Source: an uncultured Eubacteriales bacterium (GTDB lineage: Bacteria > Bacillota > Clostridia > Oscillospirales > QAKW01). Taken from it: a stretch of DNA of 64,000 nucleotides. Location: contig CABULU010000001.1 of assembly GCA_902492505.1 (NCBI GenBank), positions 1 to 64,000 of the forward strand, in the 5' to 3' direction. The notes under the pieces were generated by a model that was not told where the DNA came from, searched no databases, and saw only the letters and a program-made list of their open reading frames with translations. Shown here in pieces: positions 24,654-33,662 of this stretch (positions are counted from its first letter, which is position 1; the number at the start of each line of letters is the position of its first letter). Both the position numbers and the translations under genes were made by a program.

Positions 24654-25481
24654 TCACTTGTCAACACTGACAAGACGTATATCCGTACATTTTTTACTCA
24701 CGGGATCTATATTGGCAAAAATGCCGCTGAGTATGCATCTCCCCTTGCCGTCTGTTATTTTCCTGCGCTCATCGGGATACCTGAAATTATGCACGCAGCA
24801 TTCAACGGACTTACCCAAAACCGCATTTTTAACACCCGTCATCCCGATATCGGTAATATAACCCGTTCCACACGGAAGTATCTGTGCGTCATTTGTCTGA
24901 ACATGCGTACCGAACACAAGCGATACGCGACCGTCCAGAAAAAAGCCGAGAGCGCGCTTTTCACTTGTTGCCTCAGCATGAAAATCCACGACTGTAACGG
25001 CGTCAGTATCAATCACATCGCCGTCAGGAGCACTAATCCAGCCGTAATTTTCCTGACGGTTGTCGGTTTCGCCCTGAAGCAGGCGCTGAACACACCCGAA
25101 CGGATTTTCACACTCGCTCATATAAAGCGACCCCGATAAATTTATAACCCGCAGCCGCTCCCTGCCAAAGTCCAAAGTGAGCTCCCCCCTGCCCGCCGTA
25201 ACCGCCGTCGCATTGGCAGGTCGAATTATCCGCTTTTGTTCCTCATGCAGCTCAAACGCGCTCTTTTTCTGAAACGAGTGATTTCCGCCCGTTACAACAT
25301 CGGCGCCCGCCGCCATTATCGCCTCGTATGCGGCAAGTTCAACACCGTTTCCGAGCGCTGAGTTTTCACCGTTTACGATTACGGCGTCAGCTTCAAATTC
25401 GCGCCTTAGCCGTGGCAGGCTTCTTTCAAGAATTTCCACGCCCTCACGGGAAACCACGTCACCAATACATAATATTCTCAT
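24654..25481 (-). CDS. ymdB: YmdB family metallophosphodiesterase
   Basis: 275 residues; dinuclear-metal phosphodiesterase that hydrolyses 2',3'-cyclic nucleotides and affects biofilm and motility choice in Bacillus. Motifs: ILCIGDVVSREG, VNGENSA, TGGNHSF, VDFHAEATSEK, FGTHVQTNDA and YITDIGMTG. Length and motifs match TIGR00282. In Bacillus it follows rny; here rny is 34 kb away across the origin. Overlaps the lipoprotein gene by 4 bases; last protein gene of the parA operon. Confidence 0.93.
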   Translation of the reverse strand: MRILCIGDVVSREGVEILERSLPRLRREFEADAVIVNGENSALGNGVELAAYEAIMAAGADVVTGGNHSFQKKSAFELHEEQKRIIRPANATAVTAGRGELTLDFGRERLRVINLSGSLYMSECENPFGCVQRLLQGETDNRQENYGWISAPDGDVIDTDAVTVVDFHAEATSEKRALGFFLDGRVSLVFGTHVQTNDAQILPCGTGYITDIGMTGVKNAVLGKSVECCVHNFRYPDERRKITDGKGRCILSGIFANIDPVSKKCTDIRLVSVDK

Positions 25482-26869
25482 TTATATCTGCTGTTTATTT
25501 CCGCTGCCCTGACGTATACTTCGCCAAATGTATTATATACAGTGTCGGGCGAGCCGTAAAGCTCTACAGGCATCTTATCCGACAGAAATTTCTCCTCTAT
25601 CTTCATATCAGCGTTGTAAAGCCCTCCGCTTTGTTCACAAAACGTAAGATAACTGTCCGCCTCTGTCGGACTGAGTCCGATATCGTGGATAAGTCCGTCA
25701 GCCCGGCTTTCTGAATACCTTGCACTCCAAAGCGTCATAAACGCCGCCGCCGCACCTCTCTTATCCTCTGCAATCGTCCCGGAAAGTCCCATGGCAGTGC
25801 CGCAAAATTCACCGATATATCTGCCCTCATCAGTAAATTTCGGAACCGGCGTCCAGCCCAATTCAAAATCACCTTTTGCCGGCGTATCTGCAAACATAAA
25901 AAGCGTATTGCCGGCTTTAAAGGAATAATCCCCGTCCGCCGTGCCTCCGTCCTTATTGAACAGTGTACCGAACGCCTCAAAAGAATCTATTACCGTCTCG
26001 TCAGTCAGCGCAATCACATATCCGCCGCCGCTGATTCCGCTGCCCTGAGTTTTACCCGCCGAACCAAAAGAGAGCCAGCTGTCACACTCCAAAAGTCTGT
26101 TGGCGTCAACGTCCATGCCGTTATATATAACCGATAACTTATCAGTTGTCCACAAGTTTTCGGTATACAGCTTAAAGGGGTCACTTTCACCCGTAAGCTT
26201 TTTGTTATACCACAGCACACGGCTGTTTCCCCTTGCCGTAAACAGTTTACCGCCCGTCAGTTCAAATATACGCGACGACAACGGTGCAGAATCGTTTAGC
26301 GTTACAATATCCTTTGCACTCTGCATAAGAGACAGCATCGCGGCACAGTCGTTTACTTTCGTACTGATTATATCGGGGTTTTTACCGGCCTTTACGGCAA
26401 TCAGCTGAGATGAATACAGTGTTTTGTCAGACCGAAGTGTATAGCTGAGCTTCAGACCGTATTCCTTTTCAAGCGAGTCGAACCATTCCTTTTCATCCAT
26501 GCTTCCGGCGGAAAAGGCGCTGTCCTCAGGCGTATAAAAGCTAAGCTCAATACCGCGCAGCTGCGGGGTCTTGAACGCAACAATATTCTGTCCGTCTATA
26601 TCGGCTGTCGGACGTATATGATCGTTTTTCGTTTTATTTTTGAGATACCGCGCGCCGTCGGTAAGATCCTCATCAGACTGTATGTCATTTGAGGTCTGCT
26701 GCTCCGGTTCTGCTTTCTCATTCTGCTCCATGGAGCTTTCCTGCTCAGACGCAGACGTCTGCTGATTATCATTGGCATTATCCGACGGCGGAGTTTTAAT
26801 ATTATCCGGTGCACAGGAAAACAGCAAAAGCATAAGCAGAGCAGACATCAAAGCAAAAACGCGCCTCAT
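25478..26869 (-). CDS. extracellular solute-binding lipoprotein (family 1-like)
   Basis: 463 residues. Lipobox LLLFSC with lipid cysteine at about 19, then a long low-complexity linker (Gln/Glu/Ser/Asn-rich to about residue 70). The rest resembles type 1 extracellular binding proteins for sugars: GIELSFYTPED, KAGKNPDIIS, WYNKKL, TLFMFADTPAKG, and a C-terminal domain with FMTLWSARYSE. No transporter genes are adjacent, so it is an orphan. Overlaps nifU and ymdB by 4 bases each. It may be a sensor or wall-associated protein instead of a transport component. Confidence 0.72.
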   Translation of the reverse strand: MRRVFALMSALLMLLLFSCAPDNIKTPPSDNANDNQQTSASEQESSMEQNEKAEPEQQTSNDIQSDEDLTDGARYLKNKTKNDHIRPTADIDGQNIVAFKTPQLRGIELSFYTPEDSAFSAGSMDEKEWFDSLEKEYGLKLSYTLRSDKTLYSSQLIAVKAGKNPDIISTKVNDCAAMLSLMQSAKDIVTLNDSAPLSSRIFELTGGKLFTARGNSRVLWYNKKLTGESDPFKLYTENLWTTDKLSVIYNGMDVDANRLLECDSWLSFGSAGKTQGSGISGGGYVIALTDETVIDSFEAFGTLFNKDGGTADGDYSFKAGNTLFMFADTPAKGDFELGWTPVPKFTDEGRYIGEFCGTAMGLSGTIAEDKRGAAAAFMTLWSARYSESRADGLIHDIGLSPTEADSYLTFCEQSGGLYNADMKIEEKFLSDKMPVELYGSPDTVYNTFGEVYVRAAEINSRYK

Positions 26870-27306
26870 TTGTGTTCAACCCCGCAGTCGCCGCAGCAGG
26901 AAGTACAGGAACAGCCGGGAGATTCAATATCGTTTTCAATCCCGTTTTTGTCGTAATAATCTTTTACCGCCGCCTTGACTGCCTCCTCGGCAAGAACGGA
27001 ACAGTGAACCTTTACGGGCGGAAGACCGTCCAGCGCCTCAATAACTGCTTTATTTGTAAGCTTCAGTGCATCTTTAACCGATTTTCCCTTGATAAGCTCT
27101 GTTGCCATGGAGCTTGTCGCAACTGCCGCGCCGCAGCCGAAAGTTTTAAATTTTACATCTGTTATAATATCGTTATCTATTTTAAGATACATTCTCATAA
27201 TATCGCCGCATTTGGCGTTGCCCACCTCGCCGACGCCGTCGGCATTTTCAATTTCTCCGACATTCCTTGGGTTAGAGAAATGGTCCATTACCTTTTCACT
27301 GTACAT
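26866..27306 (-). CDS. nifU: NifU/IscU-like Fe-S scaffold protein with cysteine-rich tail
   Basis: Scaffold on which NifS-derived sulfur and iron are assembled into Fe-S clusters. 146 residues. The three conserved cluster ligands are C33 (NAKCGD), C58 (FGCGAA) and C102 (VHCSVLAEEA). The C-terminal tail adds C132, C134, C137, C138 and C141 (GCSCTSCCGDCG), beyond the usual IscU end. It is 19 bases after nifS. Such tailed NifU variants occur in clostridia, usually paired with a NifS as here. Confidence 0.92.
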   Translation of the reverse strand: MYSEKVMDHFSNPRNVGEIENADGVGEVGNAKCGDIMRMYLKIDNDIITDVKFKTFGCGAAVATSSMATELIKGKSVKDALKLTNKAVIEALDGLPPVKVHCSVLAEEAVKAAVKDYYDKNGIENDIESPGCSCTSCCGDCGVEHK

Positions 27307-27325
27307 ATAGTCTTTCCTTTCTTAT

Positions 27326-28504
27326 TTATTTTTTATTGTCCGGTCTGTTTTCCCAAACAGGCGACATTGCCCGAAGTCTGTCCACAACCTGCGGCAAAAC
27401 CTCCAAAATATAATCAATATCCTCATCTGTTGTCTCATCGTTTATGGTAAGGCGCAGCGAACCGTGCGCAACCTCGTGTGTAAGCCCCAGCGCCAGCAGC
27501 ACATGCGACGGATCAAGCGAACCCGTAGTACATGCCGAGCCGCTGGAAGCACAGACGCCGTTCAAGTCAAGCAGAAGAATCAGGCTCTCCCCCTCTATAT
27601 ACTCAACGCTTATATTAACATTCCCGGGCAAACGGTGCTCCCTGCCGCCGTTAAGGCGCGTATAAGGAATATTTTCCAAAATACCGTCTATTAAACGGTC
27701 GCGCATTGCCGTAACACGCGGGGTAACCTCATCAATACGGGACAGAGCCAAGGACAACGCCTCGGCAGTGCCTATAATGCCGGCAATATTTTCCGTACCT
27801 GCGCGTTTTCCCCGCTCCTGTCCTCCGCCGAGAATGAGATTTTTCGGATTAACGCCGCGCTTTACATACAAAACACCCGTGCCTTTAGGTCCGCCGAATT
27901 TATGCGCCGACAGCGAAAGCATATCGATGTTTTCCGACCTTACGTCTATTTTCAAATGACCTGCCGCCTGTACTGCATCGGTATGAAACGGAATTTTATG
28001 CTCTCTGGCAATCGCGCCTATTTCCTTTATCGGCTGAACAGACCCTATTTCGTTGTTTGCATACATTATCGTAATAAGAATAGTATCCTCGCGTATCGCC
28101 GCCCGAAGCTCATCCAAAGATATAATACCATCACTGTCAACGTCGAGATAGGTTGCTTCAAATCCCTCTTTTTCAAGAGCCTGCACAGTATGAAGCACCG
28201 CATGATGCTCTATTTTGGATGTTATTATATGACCCCTGCCGCGTTTTTTCGCTATTCCGGCTATTGCCATATTGTCGCTCTCGCTGCCGCCGGAGGTAAA
28301 AATTATCTCATTTGGCTCACAGTTTAAACACTGAGCTATTTTTTCGCGTGCATGCATTATTGCAACGGCGCTGTCGCGCCCGATAGAGTAAATGCTGGAC
28401 GGATTGCCGTAATGTTCCGTAAAATAAGGAATCATTTTGGCAAAAACCTCCGGTCTTACACGGGTTGTTGCTGCGTTGTCAGCATATACAAACCTTTTTT
28501 CCAA
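27326..28504 (-). CDS. nifS: cysteine desulfurase (NifS/IscS)
   Basis: PLP enzyme that removes sulfur from cysteine for Fe-S clusters and thiolation. 392 residues. Schiff-base lysine K202 in [12 protein letters not shown], catalytic cysteine C325 in [22 protein letters not shown] and [10 protein letters not shown] blocks. The short active-site loop suits the NifS/IscS class I group. Paired with nifU; no IscR-type regulator nearby. One base separates it from rnhA. Confidence 0.95.
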   Translation of the reverse strand: MEKRFVYADNAATTRVRPEVFAKMIPYFTEHYGNPSSIYSIGRDSAVAIMHAREKIAQCLNCEPNEIIFTSGGSESDNMAIAGIAKKRGRGHIITSKIEHHAVLHTVQALEKEGFEATYLDVDSDGIISLDELRAAIREDTILITIMYANNEIGSVQPIKEIGAIAREHKIPFHTDAVQAAGHLKIDVRSENIDMLSLSAHKFGGPKGTGVLYVKRGVNPKNLILGGGQERGKRAGTENIAGIIGTAEALSLALSRIDEVTPRVTAMRDRLIDGILENIPYTRLNGGREHRLPGNVNISVEYIEGESLILLLDLNGVCASSGSACTTGSLDPSHVLLALGLTHEVAHGSLRLTINDETTDEDIDYILEVLPQVVDRLRAMSPVWENRPDNKK

Positions 28505-28505
28505 T

Positions 28506-28955
28506 TTATATACTTCCTTTCAGAAACTTTTGATATTCGTTCACTGCCATTTTATCGCAGCGTTCATTGTATTCATGACCGTTATGTCCCTTTACCCATG
28601 TAAAGGTAACTTTGTGCTTTGAAAGCTGGCTGTCAAGCCGCTGCCACAGCTCAGGGTTCAACACGGGTTTCCTGTCCGCCTTTTTCCAGCCGCGTGCCTT
28701 CCAGCTTTCCAGCCAACCGAGATTTATTGCGTCGCACAGGTATTTTGAATCGCTGACTATTTCCGCCTCACACGGCTCACACAAAGCCTCCAGTCCGCAT
28801 ATTGCGCCCAAAAGCTCCATGCGGTTATTGGTTGTTTCTTCAAATCCGCCGCTGATACATTTTTCAACGCCGTTATAAACTATTATCGTTCCAAAGCCAC
28901 CCGGACCGGGATTTCCGGAGCAGGCGCCGTCAGAATATATTTTAACCTTTTTCAT
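28506..28955 (-). CDS. rnhA: ribonuclease HI
   Basis: Cleaves the RNA strand of RNA-DNA hybrids. 149 residues with the DEDD catalytic set: D9 in [15 protein letters not shown] in [11 protein letters not shown] in [11 protein letters not shown] and D in [22 protein letters not shown] is the family C-terminal motif. Abuts the coiled-coil gene with no gap. Its placement behind parAB is unusual. Confidence 0.95.
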   Translation of the reverse strand: MKKVKIYSDGACSGNPGPGGFGTIIVYNGVEKCISGGFEETTNNRMELLGAICGLEALCEPCEAEIVSDSKYLCDAINLGWLESWKARGWKKADRKPVLNPELWQRLDSQLSKHKVTFTWVKGHNGHEYNERCDKMAVNEYQKFLKGSI

Positions 28956-29546
28956 TCAGTCAAGCCTTTCGCGCAGCTCATCATACACCTGACGCATAGC
29001 GCTTGTCAGCTTGTTTGAATTGACCTTGTTAAGCTCCGCAAGCGCCGCCTTATCCTCGCCGTCTGACTCTAACTTCTGTGCGGCAAGCAAATAATCGGCA
29101 TTTTCAATAAGCTCCGCTGCCTCATTCAAAAGCTCGGTATCCGTTCCCGACAGCAGCTCGAGCCTTTCCGCCTTTTTCTTATATGTTTCAAGGTCACGTT
29201 TAAGCGCCTCATTTTCGTCCTGTATATTTTTAATGGTTGACTGACTGGACGTCTGAGCGCTTTCATACCTGTCCTGATAATACTCCGCCTTGCTGTTTAT
29301 CTTGCCCTGTATTATAGATGAAACAACAATAAGCACCAGTGCAAACAGGCAGAAAAGCGTAGTATATATCCAAAGCGTTTTAATGTTTTTTTCAAACTGC
29401 ATCTCGCTTACGGCGCCTGCACCGTCCTTATCATCCGATCTTGCGGCAGTCTCGGTCACCGAACCGACATTTTCACTATTTAAGCTGTTTTGAAGCTCGG
29501 GATTAGGGTTATTACTTTCCGTCTGCTTTTTCTTTCTTTTAAACAA
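28956..29546 (-). CDS. membrane-anchored coiled-coil protein, unknown
   Basis: 196 residues. Hydrophilic N-terminus (1-52, basic start MFKRKKK), one membrane helix (about 54-76, IYTTLFCLFALVLIVVSSII), then a coiled coil (about 85-130, EYYQDRYESAQTSSQSTIKN and following heptads), and a helical TPR-like C-terminus. Function unknown. Lies between parB and rnhA, so a role in anchoring or division is conceivable but unproven. Confidence 0.68.
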   Translation of the reverse strand: MFKRKKKQTESNNPNPELQNSLNSENVGSVTETAARSDDKDGAGAVSEMQFEKNIKTLWIYTTLFCLFALVLIVVSSIIQGKINSKAEYYQDRYESAQTSSQSTIKNIQDENEALKRDLETYKKKAERLELLSGTDTELLNEAAELIENADYLLAAQKLESDGEDKAALAELNKVNSNKLTSAMRQVYDELRERLD

Positions 29547-29561
29547 ATTACCTGTCCTCCG

Positions 29562-30407
29562 CTATGACAGCATTTCAATGAGCTTTTCCAGCTCTGCCGT
29601 CGAATTATAAAAAATTTCTATTTTACCCGTATTTTTGGGCGAATGTTTTATCTTAACCTTATTCCCCGTGCCGCTCATTGCGCGTTCTTCTAATTTTCTG
29701 ATCGCAAGTTCAACCTCGGGGTCGGTAGATTTTGCAGGCTTTTGACCCTCTCTCAGCTTTTTAATAAGCTCTTCGGTTTTGCGAACCGAAAGCTCGTCAG
29801 TAATAATTTTATTGGCTGCAAGAAGGATATCGTCCGCATTTTCAAGTGCAAGCAATGTGCGGGCATGCCCCGCAGACAACTCGCCTGTCCTTACAAAATC
29901 AAGCACCTGCTCGGGAAGTGACAGCAAACGCAGCGCATTGGCAACGGCGCTTCTCGATTTCGATACTTTAACCGCCACCTGCTCCTGCGTGAGGTTGAAG
30001 CTGTCCATCAGCCGCCGGTAACCGCACGCCTCCTCAAGGGGATTCAGGTTTTCACGCTGCAAATTTTCAACAAGCGATATTTCCGACAGCTCCTGCTCAT
30101 TGTATTCGCGCACAATGACAGGCATCTTCGAAAGCCCCGCCAGCTTTGAAGCGCGCCAGCGCCTCTCTCCAGCAATGATGCGGTATCTGCCGTTTTGCAG
30201 ACGTGTTACAACAATCGGCGAGATAACGCCGTGCTGCTTTATTGATTCTGCCAGCTCGTCCAGCGCCTGCGCGTCAAACTCGCGGCGGGGCTGGTTTTTA
30301 TCCGGCTCGATATCGTTTATATCAGCCTCGGTAACAGGCTTGTCCGCTATATCAAAGGTGTTTTCCTCAAACAGCGCGTCAAGGCCTTTGCCTAAACCCT
30401 TTTTCAT
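29562..30407 (-). CDS. parB: chromosome partition protein ParB (Spo0J)
   Basis: 281 residues. CTPase/parS-binding protein: N-terminal KGLGKGLDALF, DIEPDKNQPRREFD, the CTP-binding box GERRWRASKLAG and ENLQRENLNPLEEA. The HTH domain shows TQEQVAVKVSKSRSAVANAL and the C-terminal dimerisation domain ends at the stop. Loads on the parS sites at 31.3 kb. Overlaps parA by 4 bases. Confidence 0.96.
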   Translation of the reverse strand: MKKGLGKGLDALFEENTFDIADKPVTEADINDIEPDKNQPRREFDAQALDELAESIKQHGVISPIVVTRLQNGRYRIIAGERRWRASKLAGLSKMPVIVREYNEQELSEISLVENLQRENLNPLEEACGYRRLMDSFNLTQEQVAVKVSKSRSAVANALRLLSLPEQVLDFVRTGELSAGHARTLLALENADDILLAANKIITDELSVRKTEELIKKLREGQKPAKSTDPEVELAIRKLEERAMSGTGNKVKIKHSPKNTGKIEIFYNSTAELEKLIEMLS

Positions 30408-31183
30408 GCGTTATTCTCTCCTCTCTGGTTACTTAAAAATTCCTTCGCAAGCTCTCTGTATGTAAGCGCGCCCTTGGAATAACGGTCGTAAGCAAACACC
30501 GGCATACCGTGGCTGGGAGCCTCGCACAGCCGCACGTTTCGGGGAATCACGTTTTTATAAACGCTTGTTCCGAAAAACTTTTTGACCTCCCCCGCCACCT
30601 GAAGCGTCAGATTAAGCCTGCCGTCGTACATGGTGAGCAAAACGCCCTCCATATCAAGCGACGGATTTATCGCCTTTTTCACCTGCCGCACGGTATTTAT
30701 CAGCTTTGATACGCCCTCCAGGGCAAAGTATTCAGGTTGAATGGGAATAAGTATCGTATTCGACGCCGCCAGCGCATTTAGCGTGAGAAGCCCAAGTGAT
30801 GGCGGACAATCAATAAAGATAAAATCATAGAGATGGCGCACCTTGTTCAGCGCTGCTTTAAGCAGATACTCCCGGTTGTCCATGACAACCATTTCTATCT
30901 CAGCGCCGGCAAGGTCTATATGCGACGGAAGCACGTCCACGTCAAAGTACGGCGTTTTAACAATGGCGGATTTCGGCTCTGCGCCGCTTATCAGCACGTC
31001 GTAAACGCTTGTCTTAATTCCCTTTGGCGATATTCCGTAGCTTGAAGAAGCGTTGGACTGGCTGTCCATATCCACAAGCAGAACCTTTTTCCCTGCCTCT
31101 GCAAGTGCGCAGACAAGATTAACGGTTGTTGTCGTTTTACCGACGCCGCCCTTCTGATTTACTACTGAAATTATCTTTCCCAT
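30404..31183 (-). CDS. parA: chromosome partition ATPase ParA (Soj)
   Basis: 259 residues; deviant Walker-A ATPase (VNQKGGVGKTTTTVNL, residues about 8-23), Walker B FIFIDCPPSLG, and YFALEGVSKL. Works with ParB in origin segregation and regulates DnaA in Bacillus. First gene of an eight-gene minus-strand operon. Promoter not certain: TTTATT with TACAAT 17 bases later lies about 70-100 bases upstream. Confidence 0.96.
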   Translation of the reverse strand: MGKIISVVNQKGGVGKTTTTVNLVCALAEAGKKVLLVDMDSQSNASSSYGISPKGIKTSVYDVLISGAEPKSAIVKTPYFDVDVLPSHIDLAGAEIEMVVMDNREYLLKAALNKVRHLYDFIFIDCPPSLGLLTLNALAASNTILIPIQPEYFALEGVSKLINTVRQVKKAINPSLDMEGVLLTMYDGRLNLTLQVAGEVKKFFGTSVYKNVIPRNVRLCEAPSHGMPVFAYDRYSKGALTYRELAKEFLSNQRGENNA

Positions 31184-31295
31184 TTACATTTCCCTGTATA
31201 CCTTTTGTTTTGCCTGAAACTATAACTATTTCTTCGGCGCTAATTATTGTAACATAAAATTAAGTAAAAATAAAGTCTTTTATTATATTTAATAA

Positions 31296-31311
31296 TGTTT
31301 CACGTGAAACA
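31296..31311. other. parS: parS site 1
   Basis: Perfect canonical 16-bp parS palindrome TGTTTCACGTGAAACA, upstream of parA. Confidence 0.95.
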
Positions 31312-31333
31312 TAGAATTGCTTAAATGTTATTA

Positions 31334-31349
31334 TGTTTCACGTGAAACA
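31334..31349. other. parS: parS site 2
   Basis: Second perfect copy of TGTTTCACGTGAAACA, 22 bases after the first and directly next to the terminator of the topoisomerase gene. Confidence 0.95.
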
Positions 31350-31357
31350 AAATTACA

Positions 31358-31387
31358 ACGGTGCAAAGCTTTATAGCTTTGCACCGT
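31358..31387 (-). terminator. terminator of parE-parC operon
   Basis: Thirteen-bp perfect stem (31358-31370 with 31375-31387), then TAATTTTG on the minus strand, running into parS site 2. Confidence 0.85.
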
Positions 31388-31401
31388 CAAATCAAGCCAT
31401 G

Positions 31402-33618
31402 TTAATCAAAAAGATTTTGCTGTAAAGGCTGTTCCATGTCACTATCCCTCAAGAAATGTCCGACAGCGGGAATTGCCTTTGTCCTGTAATAATCGGTATT
31501 TTTAATGCCCGATTCCTCTGCCGATTTAACGTCCGTCAGCGTGTTCTTACCCTTTTGAGTAAATACAATCACACCTTGCGTCGATTTGGTGGTTTTAACA
31601 GGAATAAGCGCGGTATTTACAATAAGAGCTTTGTTGTTAGAAGCAGTAAGCAAAAACTCGCAGTCCTCTTTTATAAATACAGCCCGCACGAGCGGAAATT
31701 TATCGCAGTAAGCGCCAACAAGTCTTTTCCGGTTGGTCTGTGTACGGTACGCCGATACCGGCACCTTAGCCGCCCTGCCGTTTTCAAAGAAAAACACCAT
31801 ATACCCGCTGTAATCGGATGTCGCCGCCATCGCCACAACCGCCTCGTCCTGTTCCATGGACAGCTTCGCGGGCACATACTCGCCAAGGGCGCTCGCCTTT
31901 GTGTCGTCAAACTCATTTACCCGCGTTTTGTAGGCGCAGTGCATGTTTGTGAAAAATATCAGCTCCTGTGCATTGCTGCTCTCAAAGCTTTGGCAAAGCC
32001 TGTCCCCGTCCTTGAAGCTCTGAGTGCTGTTCATCCTCAGCGACTGAGGAGTTATCTTTTTAAAATATCCCTGCTCGGATAAAAACAGTGTGACTGCGTA
32101 ATCCTCCACATGCTCCTCGATGTCCTCTGCAATGTCCTCCACATCATAAACAAGCTCGCTTTTGCGCTCGCTCGGATACTGCTTTTTAATGCGCTTTAAA
32201 TCTTCAATTATTATTTTATGCTGCTTTTTCCTGTCCGCAAGCACACCCTCCAGCTGCGAAATCTCCGTATTCAGCTCCTCGATTTCCTCCACACGCTTCA
32301 GGATATACTCTCGGTTTAGGTGCCGCAGCCGTATATTGGCGATATACTCCGCCTGCACCTCGTCAATTCCAAAGCCAATCATAAGGTTGGGCACAACCTC
32401 GTCGTCATGCTCGGTCTCTCGCACGATTTTGACCGCTTTATCAATGTCCAGCAAAATCGTCTGCAACCCCTGCAACAGATGCAGCTTTTCCCGCGCCTTT
32501 CCCAGGGAAAAATATGTGCGCCGCTTTATGCATTCAGTGCGAAATGCCAGCCACTCGTCGATTATCTCCCGAACAGACATCACTCGCGGCACACCGCCCA
32601 CTAAAATATTGAAATTGCAGCCAAAGCTGTCCTCCAGCGGCGTCATTTTGTACAGCCGCGCCATTGTCTTGTCGGCGTCTGTACCGCGCTTCAGCTCGAT
32701 TCGGATTTTAAGCCCCGACAGGTCGCTCATGTCCTTGACATCGGCAATCTCTTTGAGCTTGCCTGCCTTTACCAAATCAACAATCTTGTCGATTATCGCC
32801 TCAATGGTCGTGGTGTACGGAATTTCGGTCACGATAATGCTTCCCGACTTTTCGTCAATACCATACTTTGCGCGGATGCGCACACTCCCCCGCCCGGTCT
32901 CATAAATCTGCTCAATATCCGACTTATTCATCAAAATTCGCCCGCCCGTGGAAAAATCGGGCGCAGGCATGGTAAGCGCAAAGCTGTGGTCGGGATTTTT
33001 GAGGTACTCAATGACCGTGTCGCACACCTCGCCGAGATTAAACGAGCAGATGTTCGACGCCATGCCGACTGCGATTCCCTGATTGGGCGTTGTAAGTATA
33101 GTCGGAAACGTGACCGGCAGCAGCGACGGCTCGGTCGTGGAGTTATCGTAGTTTGGCACAAAATCCACAGTCTGCTTGTCTATGTCGTCAAACAGCTCGC
33201 GGCATATCGGAGCAAGCCCCGCCTCAGTATAACGCGAAGCGGCATACGCCATGTCCCGCGAATAATACTTGCCGAAATTCCCCTTTGAGTTGATAAACGG
33301 ATGCGGCATCGCCTCATACCCGCGCGTAAGCCTCACCATCGTCTCGTAAATCGCGCCGTCACCGTGCGGGTTAAGCTTCATCGTCGCGCCTACAATGTTG
33401 GCGCTCTTCTGCCGCCCGCGCAAAAGCCCCATGCCGTACATGGTATACAGCAGCTTGCGGTGTGCCGGCTTCAAGCCGTCTATCTCCGGTATCGCGCGCG
33501 ACATGATAACACTCATCGCATACGGCATATAGTTGGTCTCCAGCGTCTGCGTAATTGAGCGCGGTATCGGTTCGCAGTAAACATATTCTTTCTGTACAGA
33601 TTTTTTCTTTTTTGACAT
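31402..33618 (-). CDS. parC: topoisomerase IV-type subunit A (type IIA, second copy)
   Basis: 738 residues; DNA-cleaving subunit of a type IIA topoisomerase, here the likely chromosome decatenase because true gyrA lies at 37 kb. N-terminus ITQTLETNYMPYAMSVIMSR, catalytic tyrosine in YAASRYTEAGLAP, QRDR region NPHGDGAIYETMVRL. The C-terminal domain is short, with no GyrA box, supporting a decatenase role. It follows parE by 44 bases. Confidence 0.9.
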   Translation of the reverse strand: MSKKKKSVQKEYVYCEPIPRSITQTLETNYMPYAMSVIMSRAIPEIDGLKPAHRKLLYTMYGMGLLRGRQKSANIVGATMKLNPHGDGAIYETMVRLTRGYEAMPHPFINSKGNFGKYYSRDMAYAASRYTEAGLAPICRELFDDIDKQTVDFVPNYDNSTTEPSLLPVTFPTILTTPNQGIAVGMASNICSFNLGEVCDTVIEYLKNPDHSFALTMPAPDFSTGGRILMNKSDIEQIYETGRGSVRIRAKYGIDEKSGSIIVTEIPYTTTIEAIIDKIVDLVKAGKLKEIADVKDMSDLSGLKIRIELKRGTDADKTMARLYKMTPLEDSFGCNFNILVGGVPRVMSVREIIDEWLAFRTECIKRRTYFSLGKAREKLHLLQGLQTILLDIDKAVKIVRETEHDDEVVPNLMIGFGIDEVQAEYIANIRLRHLNREYILKRVEEIEELNTEISQLEGVLADRKKQHKIIIEDLKRIKKQYPSERKSELVYDVEDIAEDIEEHVEDYAVTLFLSEQGYFKKITPQSLRMNSTQSFKDGDRLCQSFESSNAQELIFFTNMHCAYKTRVNEFDDTKASALGEYVPAKLSMEQDEAVVAMAATSDYSGYMVFFFENGRAAKVPVSAYRTQTNRKRLVGAYCDKFPLVRAVFIKEDCEFLLTASNNKALIVNTALIPVKTTKSTQGVIVFTQKGKNTLTDVKSAEESGIKNTDYYRTKAIPAVGHFLRDSDMEQPLQQNLFD

Positions 33619-33662
33619 ATTTTTACTCCAAGTCGGATTTGTAAATTTTGATTAAATACATG

